From an uncultured Clostridia bacterium (GTDB lineage Bacteria; Bacillota; Clostridia; Lachnospirales; Lachnospiraceae), in the NCBI GenBank assembly GCA_948467395.1, contig CAOKDX010000001.1, positions 1 to 64,000 of the forward strand: a stretch of DNA of 64,000 nt. The letters run 5' to 3'. This document shows positions 26,099 through 34,314 of this stretch, in pieces. The position numbers and the translations under genes were made by a program. The notes beneath the pieces are model-generated. The model made no database searches. It saw nothing but the letters and a program-made list of their open reading frames with translations, and was not told the DNA's origin. Position 1 is the first letter of the stretch. Each line of letters begins with the position of its first letter.

Positions 26099-26930
26099 AA
26101 TTAATATGCCTAGTGAAAAGGTAAAAGAAGTATTTAATAAATGTATTAGCCAAGTTGCTGATAAAGATTTAAAGATATTACTTAAATCTTGTGAAAAGGA
26201 ATTGGATGCAGATGAGAAATTGTATATTAAAGCTGGGGAGGAAAATAAATTATGTGAATTTCCTCCAAAGGATAAAGTAAATGGTGTTGTTAGCATTGAA
26301 GAAATGAAAAAGATATATACATATCGTATGGTTGGATTAAAACAACCAGGTCGATTTTATTATAATAAATTATTAAATTCTGTACAAATATGTCCTTTTT
26401 GTGGAGTTAGAGATGTTGCAACATTAGATCACTTTTTACCCAAATCTAAGTATGCAACAACTGTTGTGACGCCTGCTAATTTGATTCCATCATGCCGTGA
26501 TTGCAATAGTAACAAGGACATCTATACGGCTAGTGATTTATATGATGAAGTATGGCATCCATATTTTGATGATTTTCAAGGGGTAAGATGGTTATATTGT
26601 TTTTTGCAAAGTAGTGAACCTCTTGAAATAACATTTTATATTGATACATCAAAACCTGATATTAAAGACGAAGATAAAAATAAGATAAATAATAGTTTTC
26701 ATGTCTTTAAATTGAAAACGTTATATGAAATTCATGCATTAAAAGAGTTGAATGATATTGAGATTTATATGAAAAAATTGAGAAATGAAGTTGATTCATT
26801 AGATGTGAAGGAACATTTAGCTTGGATTTATGAAAGTAATAAAATAGTAAATAAGAATTCTTGGAAAACGGCTTTGTATGATGAGTTGAAAGATAACGAA
26901 TGGTATATTAATGATTATTTGTTAAACTGA
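26091..26930 (+). CDS. ptuB: Septu-like PtuB HNH endonuclease
   Basis: A 279-aa protein with an HNH domain at about residues 99-145. The zinc pairs are CPFCGV and CRDCNSNKD, the catalytic His-containing strand is ATLDHFLPKSKY, and the central Asn is in TPANLIPSC. The N-terminal ~95 residues and C-terminal ~130 residues are helical and unrecognised. ATG 26091 lies inside the ptuA 3' end, so translation is coupled. Expected role is degradation of phage or host nucleic acid once PtuA is triggered. Confidence 0.8.
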   Translation: MIKINMPSEKVKEVFNKCISQVADKDLKILLKSCEKELDADEKLYIKAGEENKLCEFPPKDKVNGVVSIEEMKKIYTYRMVGLKQPGRFYYNKLLNSVQICPFCGVRDVATLDHFLPKSKYATTVVTPANLIPSCRDCNSNKDIYTASDLYDEVWHPYFDDFQGVRWLYCFLQSSEPLEITFYIDTSKPDIKDEDKNKINNSFHVFKLKTLYEIHALKELNDIEIYMKKLRNEVDSLDVKEHLAWIYESNKIVNKNSWKTALYDELKDNEWYINDYLLN

Positions 26931-27079
26931 TTCACATACGGGTATTTTAACGGATTACTCTCTTAGTTTATTTTGAGTTTCATATTACTAAGTATGGCAC
27001 AAAAAATCTAACTTTGTAAATGTTATTGCATAAAATTAACGATTTTTCATTATTTGATACTACATAAAATACTATCATA

Positions 27080-27138
27080 ATCCGTGAGGGTGGCAGGACA
27101 GTAGGGTCTGGCCGTGTGGCTACTATCATCGAGTAATT
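27080..27138 (+). repeat. att-like repeat R: displaced tuf 3' end
   Basis: Second copy of the tuf end, described at 23225-23283. It is in the same orientation and encodes the same 18 C-terminal residues plus stop with different codons. It is preceded by a stop-rich AT stretch, so it is not expressed as a protein. The 150 nt before it (26931-27079) hold nothing recognisable. Confidence 0.8.
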
Positions 27139-27167
27139 ACAATTTATTCAGTAAAAAGGTGTGATCA

Positions 27168-27194
27168 GCGGTGCCAAAACGGTGCCATAAAAGT
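27168..27194. other. direct GGTGCCA repeat and possible integrase-tail remnant
   Basis: Just outside the island the sequence CGGTGCCAAAACGGTGCCA contains two ACGGTGCCA-like copies. One frame reads SGAKTVP-stop, which resembles the C-terminal tails of some phage-type integrases, but it is only ~10 codons long. It may be debris of an earlier insertion at this site. Confidence 0.2.
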
Positions 27195-27270
27195 CAGGTT
27201 TGACAGGTTAATGTGATACTGGTGGAAGGTATAGGCTTGTTTTATTAATTAAAAGATAGGGGGAAAGGCT

Positions 27271-27336
27271 ATGAGGCGAAAAATGCGTGCATTATATAAA
27301 AATGGAGTCCAGAACGTTTTTGCCCATGCAGAATAG
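27271..27336 (+). CDS. 21-codon leader ORF upstream of the CD3324-family gene
   Basis: ATG 27271 follows GGGGGAAAGGCT, a good ribosome binding site, and encodes a basic 21-aa peptide (MRRKMRALYKNGVQNVFAHA) ending at TAG 27334-27336. The stop falls at the base of the 15-bp hairpin at 27320-27363, so ribosomes on this ORF would disrupt the hairpin. This arrangement suggests a leader peptide, though it may be fortuitous. Confidence 0.35.
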   Translation: MRRKMRALYKNGVQNVFAHAE

Positions 27337-27363
27337 CAGGCATATAGAATTCTGTATGGGCAA
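27320..27363 (+). promoter_or_regulatory. 15-bp hairpin in the leader of the CD3324-family gene
   Basis: TTGCCCATGCAGAAT (27320-27334) pairs with ATTCTGTATGGGCAA (27349-27363), one G-U. There is no T-run after it (ATAATACTATATG), so it is not a simple terminator. It overlaps the end of the 21-codon ORF. Confidence 0.5.
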
Positions 27364-27428
27364 ATAATACTATATGTTCTGCTGTTTCTGCACTTTATTT
27401 ATAAATGTATAAATAAGGAGTGGCAGAT

Positions 27429-27686
27429 ATGAAATATATAAATGCAGCGGAAATATTGCCAAAACAATTATTAAAGGAGCTTCAGACTTATATTGACGGG
27501 AGTGTGCTTTATGTTCCGAAAGTTTCGGAAAAGAAAGAGTGGGGAGCAATGAGTGGCGCCCGAACTTTTTATCAGGAGCGAAATAGAGAAATACAAAAAA
27601 GGTTTCATGAAGGTTATTCGATGGATGTATTATCCGAGCAATATGGACTGGCATATAGTACAGTTAAAAAAATAATATATGGATAA
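27429..27686 (+). CDS. CD3324-family protein
   Basis: An 85-aa protein common in Clostridia, often next to mobile DNA. KYINAAEILPKQLLKELQTY at the start and ERNREIQKRFHEGYSMDVLS near 48 are typical. A C-terminal HTH-like helix pair (LSEQYGLAYSTVKKIIYG) suggests DNA binding of Mor-activator type. ATG 27429 follows AGGAGTGGCAGAT. Function not established. Confidence 0.8.
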   Translation: MKYINAAEILPKQLLKELQTYIDGSVLYVPKVSEKKEWGAMSGARTFYQERNREIQKRFHEGYSMDVLSEQYGLAYSTVKKIIYG

Positions 27687-27826
27687 TTTTAAGGCGCTTG
27701 CATAAATGGCAGGCGTCTTCTTTGTTTCCATATTAATTATAACTGTTCTTGGTACTTGTAGAGCAGGATTATCTTTTATACAATAATCTTGTAACAAAAG
27801 TTCATGTGAAAGGAATGGATATAAAA

Positions 27827-28708
27827 ATGAAACATATAACAACAAGACAATTCAGTGTACTGGCAGACTGCGGTAAAATTTATCAGTTTATGCTCGATAT
27901 CTATGAACGTGATTGGAGAAACGGTGTGGCTGCCCCGTTTTTTGAGTATGCTTTTTCATCTTTTGCGTATTGGATGGATATCACTTATTCTTATAAAAAT
28001 CGCATTTGGGAGGATAACGGTAAGATTGTTGCTTTTTGCTTTTACGAAAATCCTATGACGGACATTTATTTTAGTTTAAAACCCGGATATGAGAAATTAG
28101 CGTCAGAAATGATTGCCTATGCGGATGCCCATATGCCAATAAAAGGCGGAGAAATACAACTGATTCTTTTTGGCGGGCAGGACGCCCTAATGAATGCTGC
28201 AGAACAGGCAGGATATCATCAAAAATCAGAAAATTGGGATATGCAATTTGATTTTAATGATGTATTAGATTATCCGTTGCCGAAAGGATTTCATTTTGTG
28301 AATCCAGATGAATATGATATGGATAAGGGAAGTAAGTGTTGCTGGAAAGGATTCGATCATGAACAAAGTGAGGGATTATGGGATCATCAATATGAGCAGA
28401 GTAACTATTTATTAAAGGTGGCACCGCACGCAACAACGAATCTGTCTGTTACCATTGCTGATGAAGAAGGAGAATATGTGTGTTATGCAGGAATGTGGTG
28501 GACTCCTGAAAATAAACTGGCTTATATGGAACCACTTTGTACCATTCCGGAATATCGTCAGAGAGGACTTGCCGCCGCCGCTTTATCTGAAATGTATCGA
28601 AGGACAAAAGCATTGGGTGCAACACATATGACAGGAGGATCTCATGATTTCTATAAAGCTATTGGTTACAAACCAGTAGTGAAATGGACATATTGGAAGA
28701 AACAGTAA
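27827..28708 (+). CDS. GNAT-family N-acetyltransferase
   Basis: A 293-aa protein with a C-terminal GNAT domain. The acetyl-CoA-binding motif A is PEYRQRGLAAAALSEMYRR, followed by GSHDFYKAIGYKP. The N-terminal half looks like a second, degenerate GNAT-like domain, as in tandem-GNAT proteins. The start is set at ATG 27827 with AAAGGA upstream; ATG 27815 lies too close to it. Substrate unknown. It ends close to the convergent response-regulator remnant. Confidence 0.75.
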   Translation: MKHITTRQFSVLADCGKIYQFMLDIYERDWRNGVAAPFFEYAFSSFAYWMDITYSYKNRIWEDNGKIVAFCFYENPMTDIYFSLKPGYEKLASEMIAYADAHMPIKGGEIQLILFGGQDALMNAAEQAGYHQKSENWDMQFDFNDVLDYPLPKGFHFVNPDEYDMDKGSKCCWKGFDHEQSEGLWDHQYEQSNYLLKVAPHATTNLSVTIADEEGEYVCYAGMWWTPENKLAYMEPLCTIPEYRQRGLAAAALSEMYRRTKALGATHMTGGSHDFYKAIGYKPVVKWTYWKKQ

Positions 28709-28779
28709 ATCAAGGTTATGCTTTGAATCTCTTTTCATCGGAGTTTGTCTTTTTACCAACCTTTCTCTAAGCCCTGCCC

Positions 28780-28991
28780 TTATTCTCCATCAAGAGCGTA
28801 CTGCCGCTTAAAAATCCCGCATATTTTTGCGAGCATGATCTCAAGCACGACAAGCCTTGCGCCGTATCTTTCGTACAGCAGCAAGGCTTTTTTGTTATTT
28901 GAACCGCCGATACCGTATGATTTTCCGCACGGAGAAAATCACAAAGCAGATCGGCGAGCTCCTTGTTGTCCTCAAAAAGGAGAATATCCAT
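28780..28991 (-). pseudogene. response-regulator remnant (frameshifted, truncated)
   Basis: ATG 28991, 1 nt after the ABC ATPase stop, begins MDILLFEDNKELADLLCDFL, the first strand-helix of an OmpR-type receiver. Near the A-run at 28888-28893 the frame breaks. A shifted frame continues KKALLLYERYGARLVVLEIML, i.e. the expected helix 2 and strand 3 with Glu in place of the phospho-acceptor Asp. It then ends at TAA 28780-28782. The rest of the receiver, the DNA-binding domain and the histidine kinase are absent. The transporter has therefore lost its cognate two-component system here. Confidence 0.75.
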
Positions 28992-28992
28992 G

Positions 28993-29751
28993 TTACCACC
29001 CTAACTCCAGAAGCCAGTTATTCAATGCGTGTTCCCGTTCTCTCATCTGCGTGGAGCAGTCGTTTAAGTCAAACTCTCCCTTTATGTTCCCGTCAACAAT
29101 GTACATGACCCTTGTGCATTTTGCCGCGACCTTAACGTCGTGAGTAACGAGCATGATCGTTGTTCCCCCGGAATTTAATTTTACAAGTTCCTCCATTACC
29201 TCGTCGGAGGAAGTGCGGTTCAAAGCCCCTGTCGGCTCGTCGGCAAAAATCATTTTCGGATTGTTTATCATACTGCGGCAAATGCACGCCCGCTGAAGCT
29301 GGCCGCCCGAAACCTCGTTGATGTCGTTGTCGGCAATGTCGATAATGCCGAGCCTGCGCATGAAATCCTGGCCGCGCCGCGCCGTTTCCCTGCGGGGTTC
29401 ACGCTGCTTTTTGGATTGCGTTGCGGGAAGTATGATATTATCCAATATGGTGAGGTTCTTCAGCATATACATTTGCTGAAAGATAAAGCCCATTTCGTCA
29501 AGGCGCAGGTCTGCAAGTTCTCTTTCGCCCATCTCTGCAATATTTTTTCCACAGAAGTTTACCTCCCCTGCGGTAAGATTATCCATGCCCGAAACTGCGT
29601 ACAGCAGCGTGGATTTTCCAGAGCCTGACGGACCCATAACGGCGACCATTTCTCCCTCGCCAATTTTGAAATTTACGTTTTTCAATACGTTGTTCTGCCG
29701 CTTGTTTACGATATACGTTTTGCAGAGGTCTTTTACTTCGAGAATATTCAT
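28993..29751 (-). CDS. ABC transporter ATP-binding protein (MacB/BceA type)
   Basis: A 252-aa ATPase: Walker A VMGPSGSGKSTLLYAVSGMD near 40, signature NEVSGGQLQRACICRSMI near 142, Walker B MIFADEPTGALN near 165 and switch MLVTHDVKVA near 202. It would energise the FtsX-type permease encoded 15 nt upstream, as in antimicrobial-peptide or lipid exporters. The next gene downstream, a response regulator, is broken. Confidence 0.88.
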   Translation of the reverse strand: MNILEVKDLCKTYIVNKRQNNVLKNVNFKIGEGEMVAVMGPSGSGKSTLLYAVSGMDNLTAGEVNFCGKNIAEMGERELADLRLDEMGFIFQQMYMLKNLTILDNIILPATQSKKQREPRRETARRGQDFMRRLGIIDIADNDINEVSGGQLQRACICRSMINNPKMIFADEPTGALNRTSSDEVMEELVKLNSGGTTIMLVTHDVKVAAKCTRVMYIVDGNIKGEFDLNDCSTQMREREHALNNWLLELGW

Positions 29752-29766
29752 GTCAGATTTCCTTTC

Positions 29767-32142
29767 TTACTCTATGTTAGCTGTGTCCAGGGCTTTTATT
29801 TTTACGGTATACAGTGATGTGAGGAATGCGCTTGTTGTCGTTGTAGCAAGAATGATAAGCGGGAAGACAAGAAACATTTCAAACGGGCTTATTACATAAT
29901 CAACAGCAAGCTCCATACCCATCATCTTGAAAATTGGATCAATGAAAAGGTGTGTAAGAGGCAGAGCGAAAAGTTCCGAGGCAATTACCGTTATACCTCC
30001 AATGAAAACAAAACGCAGGGTATGGGTAGCGTAGATTTTTCCGTTTTGCGTGCCGATTGCTTTCATAAGCGCAATTTCGCCCTGTTCCTTGACGATAAAG
30101 GAGCGCTCCATAAGTACAGTGATAAGCGCCGCTAAAATGATTGTGAGAACAGCAACCATTCGTTTCACCGTATCAACAGTATCCGTAACTTTGAGTTCAT
30201 CTGATATGCATTCAGCGCGGTTCTTTACACTGTCAAGTTCGGGATAAAGCTCCTGAATCTTTTCCTTACGGCGGGCTATTTCCTTTTTATCGGGAGCGTC
30301 TGTGAATTTTATCAGTGTGAAGATCGCGCCCTGCGCTTGTATGTAATTTATTTCCTCGTCCTCGTGGAACCGCACGCCCTCGCCCATATTCATCAAGGTC
30401 TGAAAAAGCGCCGTTATGATAAATTCCCTGTCGCCGTCGGTGGTTTTTATTGAAATCGTATCGCCGATATTCGCTTTTATCTTATTGGCCGCAAGACGGG
30501 TCAAGGCAACCTCGCCGGCAGACTGCGGCGGCGTGCCCTCGATGTACTCGTACATATCCGCAGTCGTTCCTGTACCTTGATATATGAAAATGTTGCTCTC
30601 ATTCCCATCGTGTGACACGGGCAGCTTAAACATCATTTCTTGCATACAGTGTGCGGGTATACCGTTTCGGGCGAGATTTTCCTCTATATCCGAAAGGTAT
30701 TCTTTCAGCTTTTCATGCCCGTCCTCCGTCATAAACTCCATTGCCTCGCCCTTTGCTGATATGTCGAAGTCCGGAAGACCAAAAGCGTTTGCAAAAGTAC
30801 CGCCTTTTGCCGTGGAAACCGTTGACGAAAGGATCAGCAGAAGTGACAAGCAAAGGAAGAAAGCGAAGGTAATGATACCGAAGCGTTTCGGACTGCTGAC
30901 GATATCGTTCAGAGCGAGAAACGGTGTTGCGGGAAGCTTTGATCTCCCAAGGCTCATGATGCTCTTTTTGCGGAATCGCTCACCCGTCTGACCGTTTCGC
31001 ACAGCGTCAATGGGCGACATTTTCCTGACTTTTCTCGTACAGCCGTAGCAGAACAGCATAATGACAACCACCATGAGCACCGCGCAAAGGACGTTGGCAA
31101 AAGCCGCGTTTGTATTGTTTATAATAATGGATTTTGAGGAAAGGCGCATCAGCATTTCACCGAAAGGAAAGCTGAGCGCGAGACCGATAACCGCACCGAT
31201 AACGGAAAGCGCTGCGTATTTTGCAAGGTACAAACCTCTGATCTTTCGATTGCGGATACCGATGGCTTTCATCACGCCGATCTCACGAAACTCCTCGGTA
31301 AGCGTGAAAGCAATGGTAAACCGCAGAATCACAAACGCCACGGCAACAAGAATAAGACTCACCACAAGGAGGATACCAACGATCATCATATCAAAAACAT
31401 AAGAAGATTTGATTAGTGCTTTGTCCGCTGCAAAAATGGCGCTGTCAATAAGCGGCTTCATTTCGGAGAGCGTTTTTTCCATATCCGGGGTGTGTATGTA
31501 AACCAGCTCACAGCCATAAAATTTCTCGACATTTTCCTCAGAGATGAATTTTTCAAAATCCTTGGCGCTTATTATATAACGCTGTATTGATATTCCGGTT
31601 GAGCCGAGAACCGCGTCCTTGATGCCGCCTGCGAACGTAAGTTTGCAGCTTACGCCGCCGAGCTTTACAGTCATTTTATCTCCGATCTCAAGACCCATAT
31701 CCTCCGCTATGCCGGCTGTCATATAAAACTCGCCGCTCTTTACCGATTTAAGAATACTGCCGTTGTCAAGAGTATAATTCATGGACATATCCTCGGCACT
31801 CTGAAGAAAAATATAGTTCAAGTGTGAGGCGGTTTTGATTTCATCCTCAAAGGTGATATTGGCAGATTCTATATTCAGTATTTTTTCCTTGCCGAATCTT
31901 TCCACCGAAGTGGCAGAATTTAATATCTTATCAATATCGACTGCGCCTGATTTGTTCATTGTCATCGCAATGTAATCGGGCGCATCTGCCATTTCAAGAT
32001 AATCGTCAAGCGCCGTTGTAACGCTTATGATATTATTTACGCCCGACGATACGAACATTGACGCAAGTATGATAAATACAAGCAAGATCACGTTCATCGC
32101 CTTTTTGCGCTTTAGGTCTTTTTTCAGTATTCGTAAATACAT
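29767..32142 (-). CDS. FtsX-type ABC transporter permease (791 aa)
   Basis: A large permease with two FtsX domains. The order is TM1 at ~15-38 and an extracytoplasmic MacB-like domain (~40-255), then a three-helix FtsX block (~260-380). A second long TM plus outer domain and a final three-helix block (~660-790) follow. The PxxAxR-type coupling motif appears twice (REIGVMKAIGIRNRKIRGLY and EIALMKAIGTQNGKIYATH). Substrate unknown; relatives export peptides or resist antimicrobial peptides. ATG 32142 follows GAAAGGAGCAGCGTAA. Confidence 0.85.
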   Translation of the reverse strand: MYLRILKKDLKRKKAMNVILLVFIILASMFVSSGVNNIISVTTALDDYLEMADAPDYIAMTMNKSGAVDIDKILNSATSVERFGKEKILNIESANITFEDEIKTASHLNYIFLQSAEDMSMNYTLDNGSILKSVKSGEFYMTAGIAEDMGLEIGDKMTVKLGGVSCKLTFAGGIKDAVLGSTGISIQRYIISAKDFEKFISEENVEKFYGCELVYIHTPDMEKTLSEMKPLIDSAIFAADKALIKSSYVFDMMIVGILLVVSLILVAVAFVILRFTIAFTLTEEFREIGVMKAIGIRNRKIRGLYLAKYAALSVIGAVIGLALSFPFGEMLMRLSSKSIIINNTNAAFANVLCAVLMVVVIMLFCYGCTRKVRKMSPIDAVRNGQTGERFRKKSIMSLGRSKLPATPFLALNDIVSSPKRFGIITFAFFLCLSLLLILSSTVSTAKGGTFANAFGLPDFDISAKGEAMEFMTEDGHEKLKEYLSDIEENLARNGIPAHCMQEMMFKLPVSHDGNESNIFIYQGTGTTADMYEYIEGTPPQSAGEVALTRLAANKIKANIGDTISIKTTDGDREFIITALFQTLMNMGEGVRFHEDEEINYIQAQGAIFTLIKFTDAPDKKEIARRKEKIQELYPELDSVKNRAECISDELKVTDTVDTVKRMVAVLTIILAALITVLMERSFIVKEQGEIALMKAIGTQNGKIYATHTLRFVFIGGITVIASELFALPLTHLFIDPIFKMMGMELAVDYVISPFEMFLVFPLIILATTTTSAFLTSLYTVKIKALDTANIE

Positions 32143-32455
32143 TTACGCTGCTCCTTTCGCTTTGTGCTCCTAGTGTAGCATAGAAGTTATTAAATAATCC
32201 TTAAATCGTTTCGTGGTAATTAAATTTATAGCATGGTGATGAAAAGAAATGGCAGTTGGCAAAGCAAGGAGCTGACCGCCAAAGTGCACCGCTCAGAAAA
32301 CAGGTACGAAACAGACTTGAACAATTGCAGGGGCAAAACAGGTAAGCGGGTAAGTATATTAAATTCATCGAGGCTACTACAATTCGCAAGAAATGATAAT
32401 ACAGGCAGGAAAATCTGTTGTATAATTAATTTATCAACTTTGAAAGAAGGTAAAT
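32143..32455. other. intergenic region between the ABC exporter and the AraC operon
   Basis: 313 nt separating divergent units. Only weak promoter signals are visible: a TATAAT at 32421-32426 facing the AraC gene without a good -35, and a TATGCTACACT stretch near 32175 facing the permease. The small frame across 32233-32463 has no ribosome binding site or recognisable product. Nothing else is seen. Confidence 0.5.
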
Positions 32456-33349
32456 ATGAATAACCTACAGCTGATAGAAAAGGTATTGTATTACATTGAT
32501 GAGTATATATATGAGGAACTGACCTATGATCGTTTAGCAGAGGTATTCGGGTACTCTGCCTTTCATTTCCACAAGATATTTTCATCGGTAACAGAATTAA
32601 GTATTACAGAGTATATCCGTAAGCGCCGTCTCACCATGGCACACAAAAAGCTATGCGAGACAACAGAGACTGTTGCAGATATTTGTTACGGTGCCGGATT
32701 TAAAAGTATTCAGACTTTTAACCGGGTGTTTAAGGATACTTTCGGAATGCAGCCACTTGTGGCAAGGGAAAAGCAGGCAAAGATTACATATCGCAGTGTA
32801 GAAGAAATTGTTACAGGATATTTGAAACGTGTTGCGGTAGAGGGTGTGTTTTCTATAGAACCGCGTTTTGAAGAAAGGGAAGAATTTGTAATTGCCGGAT
32901 ATAGAAAGCACACCAGAGAGGGTTTTGATGTCATAGGAGAGTCGTGGTTCGAGCTAAAGAGCAACCTGGGTGCCATGGAAAGAAAAAATCAACATACTAT
33001 GTATGGCTTTGAAGATTATTCGGAGGAATTTAGTTCTGATCCGTTAGCATTTTATTATATTGCGGGAGTGGAAGTGGACAAGAATACATTTCTTCCGGAA
33101 GGCGTATATCGCAGGGTGGTGCCAAAAGCAGAGTATGCGGTGTTTACAGTGAATGGCAATAATACCAACAGAGAAATTTGGGCGGCATTCCGTTATATAT
33201 ATTTTGTATGGCTGCCAAATTCAGAATATTGTATTGATGAAGATGCGTTATTTGATTTTGAATATTATGATGAGCGCTGGGATTGTCAGCTTGGAGCAGC
33301 ACAAATGGATATCTATATACCGGTAAAGAAAATGGGGGAAAGAAGGTAA
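32456..33349 (+). CDS. AraC-family regulator with GyrI-like effector domain
   Basis: A 297-aa regulator. The AraC double HTH occupies ~8-105 (LTYDRLAEVFGYSAFHFHKIF, then VADICYGAGFKSIQTFNRVFK). The C-terminal half (~125-297) is a GyrI/SOUL-like ligand-binding domain (FVIAGYRKHTREG; SEYCIDEDALFDFEYYDERW). Such fusions (Rob/SoxS-like with GyrI) often sense drugs or amphipathic molecules. ATG 32456 follows GAAAGAAGG. It is followed after 1 nt by the serine hydrolase gene and is probably autoregulatory for the three-gene operon. Confidence 0.85.
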   Translation: MNNLQLIEKVLYYIDEYIYEELTYDRLAEVFGYSAFHFHKIFSSVTELSITEYIRKRRLTMAHKKLCETTETVADICYGAGFKSIQTFNRVFKDTFGMQPLVAREKQAKITYRSVEEIVTGYLKRVAVEGVFSIEPRFEEREEFVIAGYRKHTREGFDVIGESWFELKSNLGAMERKNQHTMYGFEDYSEEFSSDPLAFYYIAGVEVDKNTFLPEGVYRRVVPKAEYAVFTVNGNNTNREIWAAFRYIYFVWLPNSEYCIDEDALFDFEYYDERWDCQLGAAQMDIYIPVKKMGERR

Positions 33350-33350
33350 G

Positions 33351-34313
33351 ATGAAGAAGCCACATGATCGTATAGAAAATTATGTATATGAAATGCGATA
33401 TAAGAATATTGACAATATTTTTATTACAAAGAATGGACAGAATGTTTATTCGAAAAATTTTAATAATAAGTTTGATGGAAAAAAGCATTGCATTGCTTCT
33501 GTTGTAAAGAGTATCATCTCCTTGGGAACGGGAATTGCTGTCGACAGGGGATTTTTGAGACTGGATGACTATATTTGTGAATACTTGGAAGCGTCCTTTG
33601 ATTATATGACGGCAAAGGCGCATAGAAAAATTACTATAAGAAATTTATTGACGCTTTCCTCTGGGATTTATTGGCAGTTTGGGATTCATGCAAGTCAGCC
33701 ACTCTGGGCAGCCGTGGAGGCGGAGGAGGATTGGGGCCGGGCAATCTTAGAGCTTCCGAGTGCATATACACCGGGTACTAAATTCTACTATAAAGATGCT
33801 GATATTTATTTGTTGACGCAGGTGTTACAGAAGGTGACAGGACAATCTATAGAGAATTTTATATTTGAGAATCTATATCAACCTCTTGGAATTGTATGCG
33901 ATGCGGTTGATCGTGATTTTGGAATAAGAAACAATAATATGAGCAGCATCGGTATGCTGACAGCACAGGAGATGGCGAAGATAGGAAATTTATGTTTAAA
34001 CCGGGGAGAATATCAGGGGCAGCGAATCATAAGCGAAGCGTATCTAAATATGGCAACAGCAAAACAGATTGATACCAAAGAGTTTGTGAAGTATTTTGGA
34101 ATGCAGGAATATGGTTTTCTGTGGTGGATTCATGAGGATGCATATTTTGCCAGAGGCTTTGGCGGAAATGAGATAGGCGTTTTTCCGAAGTACGGACTGG
34201 TTGTGGTAATTCAGGCAACGGCGAAAAGAGTATCAAAAGAATATTTAGATGTGATATATAATGTAATCCTAAAAGAGGAATCATTGATATCTCAGGATAA
34301 AGGAGGTCGGTAA
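33351..34313 (+). CDS. cytoplasmic serine hydrolase of the beta-lactamase/PBP4* family
   Basis: A 320-aa protein with the SxxK motif SVVK (Ser50, Lys53) in KHCIASVVKSIISLGTGIA and the following HRKITIRNLLTLSSGI stretch typical of class C-like serine hydrolases. The second motif, usually YxN, reads YKD (FYYKDADIYLLTQVL). The third box is GFGGNEIG. There is no signal peptide, so it acts inside the cell, unlike true beta-lactamases; an esterase or amidase is likely. It sits 1 nt after the AraC gene and 1 nt before the UvrA2-like gene. Confidence 0.8.
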   Translation: MKKPHDRIENYVYEMRYKNIDNIFITKNGQNVYSKNFNNKFDGKKHCIASVVKSIISLGTGIAVDRGFLRLDDYICEYLEASFDYMTAKAHRKITIRNLLTLSSGIYWQFGIHASQPLWAAVEAEEDWGRAILELPSAYTPGTKFYYKDADIYLLTQVLQKVTGQSIENFIFENLYQPLGIVCDAVDRDFGIRNNNMSSIGMLTAQEMAKIGNLCLNRGEYQGQRIISEAYLNMATAKQIDTKEFVKYFGMQEYGFLWWIHEDAYFARGFGGNEIGVFPKYGLVVVIQATAKRVSKEYLDVIYNVILKEESLISQDKGGR

Positions 34314-34314
34314 T

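Larger units (their letters stand above)
23225..27138. mobile_element. AT-rich genomic island integrated at the 3' end of tuf, carrying a Septu-like system
   Basis: A 3.9-kb segment between the two tuf-end repeats. Its DNA is far more AT-rich than the ribosomal genes on the left. Contents in order: tuf terminator, a two-TM membrane protein, a frameshifted Cro-like regulator, palindromic operators, two strong hairpins, ptuA and ptuB, then ~150 nt of AT-rich DNA. No integrase, transposase or relaxase is visible, so mobilisation would need a recombinase in trans or one lost since. Which repeat is the original tuf end cannot be told from this sequence alone. Confidence 0.7.

Noticed and set aside
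23422-26930. Retron (RT plus ncRNA) linked to PtuAB
   Set aside because: Some PtuAB pairs belong to retrons and a strong hairpin is present, but no reverse transcriptase frame exists in the island.
27080-27138. A second, truncated tuf gene
   Set aside because: Homology covers only the last 18 codons and begins abruptly in unrelated AT-rich DNA, which fits an att repeat better than a decayed paralogue.
32233-32463. 76-aa ORF between the ABC exporter and the AraC gene
   Set aside because: No ribosome binding site, low-complexity composition, overlaps the AraC start signals.
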